NCBI GenBank assembly: GCA_002392325.1
Contig: DGGS01000076.1
Coordinates: 1-7,578 of the forward strand
Direction of reading: 5' to 3'
DNA length: 7,578 nucleotides
From: Bacteroidales bacterium UBA3868
GTDB taxonomy: Bacteria > Bacteroidota > Bacteroidia > Bacteroidales > WCHB1-69
Shown: positions 1-6,001 of the stretch, in pieces
How positions within the stretch are numbered: position 1 is the first letter of the stretch
Layout: every line of letters starts with the position of its first letter
Notes under the pieces: model-generated
What the model saw: the letters and a program-made list of their open reading frames with translations, nothing else
What the model was told of the DNA's origin: nothing
Databases searched by the model: none
Made by a program: the position numbers and the translations under genes

Positions 1-1535
1 TAGTCGCCGTTGAGAAGACTGTCACAGGCAAATCCCGTGTACTTGATGGTGTCGTTGGCATGATACCCATCGGGTTGTCCGTTACGGGATGTGATGTAGG
101 CCGTGATGTAGTTGAATCCGCGGGTGGGCGTGAAGGTTCCCAAGGAAAGGGAATCGGAAATGTCCATACAGATGCCACCCGTCCAGTTGTGCGTGGAGTT
201 ATGGGTGACCTGATGGTTCTCATTTTCCACTTTCAACACTACGGTCAATGACTCTTGTTGGGAGTTGCCTCCGGAGTGCGGAGCGTCGCTCTTGTTGGTG
301 AAATAGAACTTCACTGGCTGCGCTTGTCCTGTGATAAAACAATGCGGGAACTCTTGCGTGTTAATACCGTCCGCACGGCAGTCGTTGTTCTGTAAGTTGG
401 TCTGGTTGTGCCATGCGATCAGGAAGGTGTCCAATTGACGCTTGTTCCCGTGCACATCTTCCACATAGATTTGGTAGCGGATAGTGTCATAATAGCAGAT
501 GCTCGGCAATAGCCATTGCTCGGTGTGGTTGTGCCCGTTAGATCCTGGAACCGAGGAACCGTGTGTCGTGATCGTGACAGGGGCTTCGCTGTTCTTTTGG
601 TATGTGAATCGAATGGTGTTTAAATCGAGTGTGTCATTGTCTTTGATGGAGGCGTTGATGAGATAAGGACCTGTGTTGTTCCGCAGGTTGTTGTTCAAAG
701 CGCCGCAGTTGGCGTCACCACCGGCATAAACAGGGTTGGTAAGAGCAATACGGGGAATTTCCAACTCGCAATTGGAAAGGAGGAAGGTGAGGTTGTCGAT
801 GAACCATCCGGCACAAACCTCCGTACCGGATGAAGTGGGGGAGACCTTGTTCAAACGGAACTGGATTTGGATGTGCGTGACATTGGTGTCAATCACAAAG
901 CTGGAGATGTCGAGAATCTCGTGTCTCCACCAGGCGTTGGTCGGGCTCGCATTGTTTGTGTTGGGTTTCCACAATCCGTTAGCGCCTGTACCGTAACATT
1001 CGTGGTCGAACTTGCCGGCGGTGACATTACCGAAATGCGCGGTGGTACGCGTCAAGTACGGATCGGCTTTGCCGTCGCCGTAGTAGAACGAACTTGACTG
1101 GTTGAAATTCAATAGTTTGTAACTACTCCAAATGTATGTGCCGTCACTGTTCTGACCCGTGGCGGTACGGTAGTAGATGTAGGCGTTGTCCAATTTGTTG
1201 ACCTTACAAATGTGGTCGAACATCATGTAAACGCGGCGTGCCTGACCGCCAACCGCGGTGGATGACAGCGGTATGGCGTTCGTGGTAAGGTTCATGTTAC
1301 CAGAACGGTTGTACATGTTGGCGTGAATACAGGCGGGCGAGCTTACCGACAAGGATGAGTCCAAATGCCAGTCTCCTTCCGGGAAGAACACATAAGAGGT
1401 CGTGGCCTGATAGGTGCTGCCGTCAAAATTCTCACGATAGATGGTTACCGAGTCAATGTGACTTTGGGCAAATAACATCATAGGCATCCAACAGAATGCG
1501 AGTACGAGTAAGAATACCTTTTTTGTAGTAGTCAT
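1..1535 (-). CDS. Large secreted surface protein, adhesin-like (3' end outside window)
   Basis: The reading frame is open from an ATG at 1533-1535 to the left edge, giving 511 complete codons and no stop, so the C-terminus is missing. Residues 1-24 form a signal peptide: Lys5-Lys6, a hydrophobic core, and a cleavage region ending Phe-Ala-Gln. Residues about 33-255 look like a jelly-roll domain of the cleaved-adhesin / choice-of-anchor type. It opens with a Glu-Asn-Phe-Asp-Gly motif (35-39) and closes with Gly-Trp-Phe-Ile-Asp-Asn (243-248), typical of that fold. From about 256 on, the sequence is Asn/Thr-rich and beta-strand-like, probably Ig-like repeats. Six sites fit the Bacteroidota O-glycosylation motif Asp-Ser/Thr-aliphatic. 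I infer a cell-surface or secreted protein, perhaps exported by type IX secretion, but the C-terminal signal that would show this lies outside the window. Function is unknown. It is transcribed alone from the promoter at 1607-1637. Confidence 0.85.
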   Translation of the reverse strand, partial: MTTTKKVFLLVLAFCWMPMMLFAQSHIDSVTIYRENFDGSTYQATTSYVFFPEGDWHLDSSLSVSSPACIHANMYNRSGNMNLTTNAIPLSSTAVGGQARRVYMMFDHICKVNKLDNAYIYYRTATGQNSDGTYIWSSYKLLNFNQSSSFYYGDGKADPYLTRTTAHFGNVTAGKFDHECYGTGANGLWKPNTNNASPTNAWWRHEILDISSFVIDTNVTHIQIQFRLNKVSPTSSGTEVCAGWFIDNLTFLLSNCELEIPRIALTNPVYAGGDANCGALNNNLRNNTGPYLINASIKDNDTLDLNTIRFTYQKNSEAPVTITTHGSSVPGSNGHNHTEQWLLPSICYYDTIRYQIYVEDVHGNKRQLDTFLIAWHNQTNLQNNDCRADGINTQEFPHCFITGQAQPVKFYFTNKSDAPHSGGNSQQESLTVVLKVENENHQVTHNSTHNWTGGICMDISDSLSLGTFTPTRGFNYITAYITSRNGQPDGYHANDTIKYTGFACDSLLNGD

Positions 1536-1584
1536 ATTACTTGAATTTTATATTATTCTTGTTAAAAAAAAATTCGCACTAATA

Positions 1585-1597
1585 ATGTATAATACAT
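1585..1597. repeat. 13-nt perfect palindrome near the surface-protein transcription start
   Basis: ATGTAT, one central A, then ATACAT form a perfect inverted repeat. It sits about 10 nt downstream of the predicted -7 element of the surface-protein gene, so at roughly +4 to +16 of its transcript. That is a common place for a repressor operator. In such AT-rich DNA a palindrome of this size can arise by chance, so an operator role is only a suggestion. Confidence 0.3.
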
Positions 1598-1606
1598 ATA
1601 AGTTGG

Positions 1607-1637
1607 CAAAAATACATTTTTTTTTGTTTTTCACAAC
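1607..1637 (-). promoter_or_regulatory. Bacteroidota-type promoter for the surface-protein gene
   Basis: On the minus strand there is a perfect TAnnTTTG -7 element (TATTTTTG, 1614 to 1607) and a GTTG -33 element (1637 to 1634), with exactly 19 nt between them. Transcription should start near 1600, leaving a leader of about 65 nt before the ATG at 1535. The rest of the 1536-1734 spacer is very AT-rich, and I see no RNA gene or clear dusB terminator in it. Confidence 0.65.
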
Positions 1638-1734
1638 TATAAAATAAAAATAGTGGAAATGAAAAAAAATAAAATCCGTAATTAATTGATGGATAGGGAT
1701 TTGAATAAAATGAGAAAGGTGCCGGAATCGGTTT

Positions 1735-2706
1735 TTACAGCTCGTCCGAGTAAGCGAGCATGTGTTGGCGGCACTCCTCGATGGTGGATGCGGTCATCAG
1801 TTTCATCCGGACACTTTTGAAGTTGCGCAACCCTTTGAAATACCCCGCATATTGCGTTCGCATCTCTAAAACCGCGCGCCGTTCGCCTTTGTCCTCCGCC
1901 GATGTCCTCAGATGATGAAGGGCGGTTTCCACCCGCTCCATATAGGTCGGTGACACCAGGGGTTTGTTCTCAATGAGTTGCTTGATGTTTTGGAATATCC
2001 AGGGGTTGCCGATGGCCGCCCTGCCGATCATGATGCCGTCAACCCCATAACGGTTGTGGTAGTCGAGGGCCTTCTCCGCCGAGTCAATGTCCCCGTTGCC
2101 GATGACCGGGATGCGCATGCGCGGGTTTGACTTGACGGCACCTATCAGATTCCAGTCCGCCTCGCCGCCATACATCTGCGAGCGCGTGCGCCCGTGTATG
2201 GCAATCGCCTCAATGCCAATATCTTGCAATCGCTCAGCCACTTCCACGATGGGCTTGCTCGTATGGTCCCAACCCAGTCGCGTTTTTACCGTGACCGGCA
2301 AGGATACCGCCTTGACTACGGCAGAAGTGAGCGCCACCATTTTGGGTATGTCTTGCAGAATCGCACTTCCCGCACCTTTGTTCACGACCTTTCTCACCGG
2401 ACATCCCCAGTTGATGTCGATGAAATCAGGCCTGCCCTCGGCGGCAATCCGGGCCGCCGTGATCAGCGATTCCTCGTTGTGCCCGAAAATCTGGACGCCA
2501 AACGGTCGCTCCCGCTCGTCGAACCGCATTTTGACAATGCTCTTTTCGACCTCCCTGGACAACGCGTCGGAGGATATGAATTCGGAAATGAGTATGTCCG
2601 CACCCTTTTCTTTGCAAATCATCCTAAACGCATGATCTGTAATGCCTTCCATGGGTGCGAGATATACAGGGAAGGAAAAATTATCTATAATCTCTTTGAT
2701 GTGCAT
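1735..2706 (-). CDS. dusB: tRNA-dihydrouridine synthase (DusB family)
   Basis: This 323-residue FMN enzyme reduces specific uridines in the tRNA D-loop to dihydrouridine using NAD(P)H, in the cytoplasm. The family hallmarks appear in order: Ala-Pro-Met-Glu-Gly-Ile-Thr-Asp at 17-24 (FMN-binding start of the TIM barrel), Asn-Trp-Gly-Cys-Pro with the catalytic cysteine at 102, Lys-Thr-Arg-Leu-Gly-Trp and Ile-His-Gly-Arg-Thr-Arg in mid-protein, and Gly-Asn-Gly-Asp-Ile followed by Ile-Gly-Arg-Ala-Ala (FMN phosphate site). The C-terminal helical tRNA-binding domain follows. Length matches the family. I chose the ATG at 2704-2706. An in-frame TTG at 2716-2718 would add four residues, but it lies inside the predicted -7 promoter element and so is probably not transcribed. 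Bacteroidota Dus subtypes are not always assigned cleanly; DusB is the best label. Confidence 0.93.
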   Translation of the reverse strand: MHIKEIIDNFSFPVYLAPMEGITDHAFRMICKEKGADILISEFISSDALSREVEKSIVKMRFDERERPFGVQIFGHNEESLITAARIAAEGRPDFIDINWGCPVRKVVNKGAGSAILQDIPKMVALTSAVVKAVSLPVTVKTRLGWDHTSKPIVEVAERLQDIGIEAIAIHGRTRSQMYGGEADWNLIGAVKSNPRMRIPVIGNGDIDSAEKALDYHNRYGVDGIMIGRAAIGNPWIFQNIKQLIENKPLVSPTYMERVETALHHLRTSAEDKGERRAVLEMRTQYAGYFKGLRNFKSVRMKLMTASTIEECRQHMLAYSDEL

Positions 2707-2715
2707 AATGGCGCA

Positions 2716-2748
2716 CAAAAATAATTTTTTTATCTTTGCACTTTCAAA
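2716..2748 (-). promoter_or_regulatory. dusB promoter, possibly giving a near-leaderless mRNA
   Basis: The minus strand has a perfect -7 element TATTTTTG (2723 to 2716) and a perfect TTTG -33 element (2748 to 2745), 21 nt apart. Only 9 nt separate the -7 element from the dusB ATG at 2706, so the transcript should begin within a few nucleotides of the start codon. It overlaps the plus-strand promoter at 2731-2738. Confidence 0.65.
2731..2738 (+). promoter_or_regulatory. -7 element for the exported coiled-coil protein gene
   Basis: TATCTTTG matches the Bacteroidota -7 consensus TAnnTTTG exactly and lies 41 nt before the ATG at 2780, implying a leader of about 35 nt. I find no good TTTG at the expected -33 position. 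The element sits between the -7 and -33 elements of the divergent dusB promoter, so the two polymerases would compete for the site. Confidence 0.5.
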
Positions 2749-2779
2749 GAATCTGTTTAATTTTTAAAATTTGTTCAAT

Positions 2780-3427
2780 ATGAAAAAAGTTTTCGTTTTA
2801 GTTGCAGTCGTATTCGCTGCATTCACCCTGTCCGCTCAGGAAGTGAACACATCTATGATCGATTTCGGTAAATCACAGTATTCCGGCTATCTCCTCAATC
2901 TGAAAAACGCCTCCGTTGACTTGGTTGAGTCCACAATGCGCAACCTTATGGAAAACCAGTACAACCTGAAGGCTTCCAAAGAGAACGGCTACCGTGCTTA
3001 CCTCAGTCAACCGTTCGCCCCGTTTGGTCCTGACAATTATGATATCTATTTCAATGTCAGCGAATTCGGAAAGAAGAAAAACAAAACCACTCAATTGGCT
3101 ATGATTGTTACAACGGGTAACATGAACGCCATTACATCTGCCAACAATCCGGATGCTGACAACGCTATCCGCTACTTCCTCAAATCCTTCGCCCCCAAAG
3201 TGAGCGCTTATGAGGTGCAACAACAGATCAATGCGTTGAAAGAACAATTGGCCAAATTGGAAAGCAATAAAAAGTCCTTGCAGAAAGATCAGGACAAAAA
3301 CGCCAAACAGATTGAAAAAATCCAAAAAACAATGGAAGCCAATGAAAAGAGCTTGAAGGAAACGGATGCTCAAATCAACAAAATCGAGCAGGAAATCAAG
3401 GAGTTGGAAAGACAACTCAAACACTAA
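2780..3427 (+). CDS. Exported coiled-coil protein of unknown function
   Basis: I do not recognise a named family for this 215-residue protein. Residues 1-20 are a signal peptide: Met-Lys-Lys, a Val/Ala/Phe core, and a Leu-Ser-Ala-Gln end. No cysteine follows, so it is not a lipoprotein. Residues about 21-140 look globular and mixed alpha/beta, with an aromatic-rich stretch near 75-95. Residues about 143-215 are a continuous Lys/Glu/Gln-rich coiled coil with leucine/isoleucine heptads and no membrane segment. It is most likely soluble in the periplasm or bound to a partner through the coil. The start is the ATG at 2780; an in-frame TTG at 2771 adds only three residues ahead of a standard signal peptide. 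It is monocistronic, with its own promoter and the shared terminator at 3446-3480. Confidence 0.88.
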   Translation: MKKVFVLVAVVFAAFTLSAQEVNTSMIDFGKSQYSGYLLNLKNASVDLVESTMRNLMENQYNLKASKENGYRAYLSQPFAPFGPDNYDIYFNVSEFGKKKNKTTQLAMIVTTGNMNAITSANNPDADNAIRYFLKSFAPKVSAYEVQQQINALKEQLAKLESNKKSLQKDQDKNAKQIEKIQKTMEANEKSLKETDAQINKIEQEIKELERQLKH

Positions 3428-3445
3428 GCCGAGTTTGGAAGAATT

Positions 3446-3480
3446 AAAAAAGGCAGGATTTACATCCTGCCTTTTTCTTT
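3446..3480. terminator. Bidirectional intrinsic terminator between convergent genes
   Basis: A perfect 9-bp stem pairs AGGCAGGAT (3451-3459) with ATCCTGCCT (3464-3472) around the 4-nt loop TTAC. A T-rich run follows on the plus strand (from 3472), and an A-run on the left (3446-3451) gives a U-run on the minus-strand transcript. It can therefore stop both the exported-protein gene (plus) and the efp operon (minus). The minus-strand stop codon of the LpxD-like gene (3462 to 3460) lies in the loop and boundary of the hairpin. Confidence 0.9.
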
Positions 3481-4431
3481 ATCTTGAAGTTCCTTTACAG
3501 TCTCATACAACTTTGGAAGATTCTTGATGAGAATCATCTCCTTCCATTTGGTGGCTGCGTCTATGGCTGGCATGCCAAACAGGGTGCAACCCTCCTGCTG
3601 AACGCTTTTGTCCAAAGCGGAAACCGCATACAATACGGTGTTTTTCGCAATGTAAAGGTCTTTGTTGACACAGGATTTGGCCCATATCTTGCAGTCGTCG
3701 TCAATGTAGGTGCAGCCCGCTATGCCGCTTTGTGCGCCCAATAACACGCGTTTGCCGATGTGGGTGTCGTGCCCCACCTGGACCAGGTTGTCGAATTTGG
3801 AGCCCTCCCCAATGAATGTGGTGCCCGAAACGCCTTTGTCTATGCAGCAGCCGCAACCGATCTCCACATCACTCTCAATGATGGTGTTGCCGCAAGAGTC
3901 CAACTTCACCCATCCGTCGGGACGCTTCTGGAAATAACAAGCGTCGCCGCCAATGGTGCTGTTGGAGTGGATGATGACATTGTCACCGATCACGGTGTCG
4001 GCGTAGATGCTCACATTGGAGTGGATCAGGCAGTTTTTGCCAATCTTCACATTCTCCCCGATAAACACGAGGGGTTGTATGATCGTGCCCTCCCCGATAA
4101 CGGCGCTTGGATGAATGGCCGTGCTTTGCGGGTTGAAACGGATGAACTTTCTGACAATCTGAAGATAATCGGATAAGGGGTCGGAAGTGACAATCAGCGT
4201 TTTGCCCTCCGGACAGGCAAGGTTATCCTGGTTGATGAGGATGAACGACGCCTTGCTCTGGAGGATGCGCTGGTAGTATTTGTCGCAATCGACAAATGTC
4301 AGTTCGCCTTCTTCAACGGAATGAAACTCGTTCACCCCCGTCACCATGCCTTCCGTGTTGCCGACAATGGTGACAGGATGCCCGATTATTCCGATAATCT
4401 CGTCTAAAGAAAGAGGTTGGACGAATCGCAT
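3460..4431 (-). CDS. lpxD: LpxD-family UDP-3-O-acylglucosamine N-acyltransferase, likely paralogue
   Basis: LpxD adds a 3-hydroxyacyl chain from acyl-ACP to UDP-3-O-acylglucosamine in lipid A synthesis. This protein has 323 residues. An N-terminal uridine-binding-like domain (about 1-105) is followed by a left-handed beta helix of hexapeptide repeats (about 106-285) and a C-terminal helix. Motifs include Ile-Gly-Gly-Asp-Ala (160-164) and Asp-Asn-Leu-Val-Gln-Val-Gly-His (214-221), whose His221 corresponds to the catalytic His239 of E. coli LpxD. The later Asn-Gly-His of E. coli (His276) aligns with Asn-Lys-Asp here, so that histidine is absent. From memory, Bacteroidota often carry such a second LpxD-like gene beside efp, apart from the main lpx cluster. 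The symbol is thus a family label, and the substrate could be another nucleotide sugar. It starts 3 nt after the efp stop, which suggests translational coupling. Confidence 0.82.
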   Translation of the reverse strand: MRFVQPLSLDEIIGIIGHPVTIVGNTEGMVTGVNEFHSVEEGELTFVDCDKYYQRILQSKASFILINQDNLACPEGKTLIVTSDPLSDYLQIVRKFIRFNPQSTAIHPSAVIGEGTIIQPLVFIGENVKIGKNCLIHSNVSIYADTVIGDNVIIHSNSTIGGDACYFQKRPDGWVKLDSCGNTIIESDVEIGCGCCIDKGVSGTTFIGEGSKFDNLVQVGHDTHIGKRVLLGAQSGIAGCTYIDDDCKIWAKSCVNKDLYIAKNTVLYAVSALDKSVQQEGCTLFGMPAIDAATKWKEMILIKNLPKLYETVKELQDKEKGRM

Positions 4432-4434
4432 TTA

Positions 4435-5004
4435 TTACTCCTTAACTCTTTCTGAGTATTTGTTGGTACGAGTGTCCACTTTGATTTTCTCGCCAGCGTT
4501 GATGAACAGGGGAACATATACTTCCGCGCCCGTTTCCACAACGGCTCTCTTCAGAGAGTTGGTGGCGGTGTTGCCCTTCACGCCCGGGTCGGCCTCGATG
4601 ATCTCCAGGTCAACAAAAGGAGGAAGTTCGCAGGTGAGCGGAGTGTCCGTGTCGGTGTGGTACATGATTTCAACGGTCTGGCCCTCTTTCAGGAGGTCAG
4701 GGTTGTTGATGAGGTCCTTTTCGATGGTCAGCGGCTCGAATGTCTCAGCATGCATGAAATTGTAAGTGGTGGCTCCCTCTTTGTAGGAGAAGATGTACGG
4801 ACGACGCTCCACACGGGCCAGTTCGATTTTGATGCCGGCATCAAAACGGAATTCCTGAACACGACCGGTTTTGAGGTTTTTCAGTTTGGTGCGGACAAAG
4901 GTGTTGCCCTTGCCTGGTTTCACGTGCAGGAATTCAACGATGGTCCATATTTCGTTGTTGTACACAATACAGAGTCCGTTTTTGAAATCAGCTGTTGTTG
5001 CCAT
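4435..5004 (-). CDS. efp: Translation elongation factor P
   Basis: EF-P binds between the ribosomal P and E sites and relieves stalling at consecutive prolines. The 189-residue length is standard. Domain I is a KOW-like barrel (about 3-62) with the loop Lys-Pro-Gly-Lys-Gly at 29-33; Lys32 corresponds to the lysine that is beta-lysylated in E. coli (Lys34). Two OB domains follow, and the C-terminus has the usual Tyr-x-x-Arg-Val signature near 183-187. No modification enzyme gene (epmA, epmB or similar) is in the window, so how or whether Lys32 is modified cannot be told. The gene ends with tandem stops TAATAA directly before the ATG of the LpxD-like gene, and the two form an operon. The ATG at 5002-5004 is the only sensible start and has no Shine-Dalgarno sequence. 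Confidence 0.97.
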   Translation of the reverse strand: MATTADFKNGLCIVYNNEIWTIVEFLHVKPGKGNTFVRTKLKNLKTGRVQEFRFDAGIKIELARVERRPYIFSYKEGATTYNFMHAETFEPLTIEKDLINNPDLLKEGQTVEIMYHTDTDTPLTCELPPFVDLEIIEADPGVKGNTATNSLKRAVVETGAEVYVPLFINAGEKIKVDTRTNKYSERVKE

Positions 5005-5035
5005 GTTTTTTAATTTGGTTTATATAAATTTTATA

Positions 5036-5059
5036 CAAAAATAATAGGCCGCAAAAGTA
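5036..5059 (-). promoter_or_regulatory. efp operon promoter region with two -7 candidates
   Basis: On the minus strand TACTTTTG (5059 to 5052) and TATTTTTG (5043 to 5036) both match TAnnTTTG exactly. The first implies a start near 5046 and a leader of about 42 nt; the second a start near 5029 and a leader of about 25 nt. Neither has a clear TTTG at -33. The first is followed by GCGGCC and lies in one arm of the inverted repeat 5047-5091. Confidence 0.55.
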
Positions 5060-5091
5060 CGTTTTTTTTCGTTACGATGACTTTTGCCGCC
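5047..5091. repeat. Inverted repeat spanning the efp promoter
   Basis: GGCCGCAAAAGT (5047-5058) and ACTTTTGCCGCC (5080-5091) are inverted copies matching at 11 of 12 positions, separated by 21 nt that include a T8 tract. On the minus strand the arms flank an A-rich loop and follow the sigma-factor gene, and the downstream arm contains the efp -7 element. It could be an operator, a weak terminator for the sigma gene, or both. Confidence 0.5.
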
Positions 5092-5127
5092 TAATGTGAT
5101 GTAAGATATTGATTTACAATCAAATGG

Positions 5128-5709
5128 CTATTCGATAACCACGTTGTTCTTCGCAATCAGTTTCCTGAGATTGATGAGTGCGTAGCGCATCCGGCCCAGT
5201 GCGGTGTTGATGCTGACTCCCGTGAATTCGGAGATCTCCTTGAAACTGTAGTCCTGGTATATGCGCATGACCAGCACCTCTTTCTGCTCTTCGGGCAGAT
5301 ATTCGATCACACGCTGCAGGTCATTGTAGATCTGCTCGCGAATCAACTTCTGCTCCACCGAGTCCTCCTGGGCACTCAACACCTCAAAGATGTCGAACTC
5401 CCCATTGCTGTCAAACATGGGCATTCGCTGCACCTTCCGGTAGTAGTCAATCTTTAGATTGTTGGCGATGCGCATGATCCACTGGAAGAATTTCCCCTCC
5501 TCATGGTAATTGCCCGACCGGATGGTGTTGATGACCTTTATGAAAGTGTCCTGGAAAATATCCTCTGCCAGTTCCTTGTTTTTTACAGAGAGCATAATAT
5601 AGGAAAACAGGCGCTTCTCATAGCGCGCTATCAATGTCCTTAAAGCTTGCTCGTTTCCGCTTTGATAACTTGCTATCAACTCGTTATCAGTAAGTTTAAC
5701 GGTCTTCAT
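5128..5709 (-). CDS. ECF-family RNA polymerase sigma factor
   Basis: This 193-residue protein is a group 4 (extracytoplasmic function) sigma factor with only regions 2 and 4. Region 2 covers about 10-95, including Ala-Glu-Asp-Ile-Phe-Gln-Asp-Thr-Phe-Ile at 48-57 (core RNA polymerase contact) and the Trp77-Ile-Met-Arg-Ile-Ala-Asn-Asn stretch that contacts the -10 DNA. Region 4 covers about 130-186, with Leu-Pro-Glu-Glu-Gln-Lys-Glu-Val at 138-145 and a helix-turn-helix at about 155-180 for -35 recognition. No anti-sigma gene lies beside it: efp follows on the same strand from its own promoter, and the ZapB-like gene is divergent. Its signal and regulon cannot be inferred from this window. The ATG at 5707-5709 is fixed by a strong Shine-Dalgarno sequence. 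Confidence 0.95.
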   Translation of the reverse strand: MKTVKLTDNELIASYQSGNEQALRTLIARYEKRLFSYIMLSVKNKELAEDIFQDTFIKVINTIRSGNYHEEGKFFQWIMRIANNLKIDYYRKVQRMPMFDSNGEFDIFEVLSAQEDSVEQKLIREQIYNDLQRVIEYLPEEQKEVLVMRIYQDYSFKEISEFTGVSINTALGRMRYALINLRKLIAKNNVVIE

Positions 5710-5715
5710 AGAGAA

Positions 5716-5723
5716 CTCCTTTC
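5716..5723 (-). promoter_or_regulatory. Strong Shine-Dalgarno site of the sigma-factor gene
   Basis: GAAAGGAG on the minus strand ends 6 nt before the sigma-factor ATG, an ideal placement. None of the other genes here has a comparable site, as is usual in Bacteroidota, so this is an exception. It supports the start at 5709. Confidence 0.7.
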
Positions 5724-5810
5724 TTTTTTACAATATGTTAAGAAAGTAGATTTTTTTCGATAGCAGGTCTCCTATTTTTTTAAGATTTGAAAATTCCGTT
5801 TAAGATGCTG

Positions 5811-5818
5811 CAAAAATA
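5811..5818 (-). promoter_or_regulatory. -7 element for the sigma-factor gene
   Basis: TATTTTTG on the minus strand fits TAnnTTTG exactly. It implies a start near 5805 and a leader of about 95 nt. No TTTG or TTG is found at the expected -33 position, which might suit a regulated or alternative-sigma promoter. The remainder of the 5710-6001 spacer is A/T-rich, and I see no further gene in it. Confidence 0.45.
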
Positions 5819-5952
5819 CATCTTTTTTTTATATCCGTCACTTTTTATTTTTAATTATCACATCCTCTTGTTTGTATTATTTTGTAATATATTGATAATT
5901 AATAAGATAAAATTTATTGATGGTTTTTTTTCTTGAACTCGCGATAGAAATG

Positions 5953-5983
5953 GTTGCACATCCCATGAAAAATTGTATTTTTG
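5953..5983 (+). promoter_or_regulatory. Promoter of the ZapB-like / zapA operon
   Basis: GTTG (5953-5956) and TATTTTTG (5976-5983) are separated by exactly 19 nt, the full Bacteroidota promoter pattern. Transcription should start about 6-8 nt later, giving a leader of only about 10 nt before the ATG at 6002. The TTG inside this -7 element is the alternative start of the frame and can be excluded. Confidence 0.7.
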
Positions 5984-6001
5984 CAGGTCAATATAATATC
6001 A

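Noticed and set aside
1721..1736. Small CCG/CGG hairpin followed by T5 near the end of dusB
   Set aside because: The stem is only three or four base pairs and the T-run is on the plus strand, antisense to dusB.
2716..2718. TTG start for dusB (four extra residues)
   Set aside because: It lies within the perfect -7 promoter element, so it would not be transcribed; the ATG at 2706 gives the usual family N-terminus.
2087..2724. Plus-strand frames opposite dusB
   Set aside because: They have no recognisable domain, while the minus strand encodes a complete, motif-rich DusB.
5760..5775. ATAG...CTAT inverted repeat followed by T7 as a plus-strand terminator
   Set aside because: The stem has only four contiguous base pairs and no plus-strand gene lies upstream.
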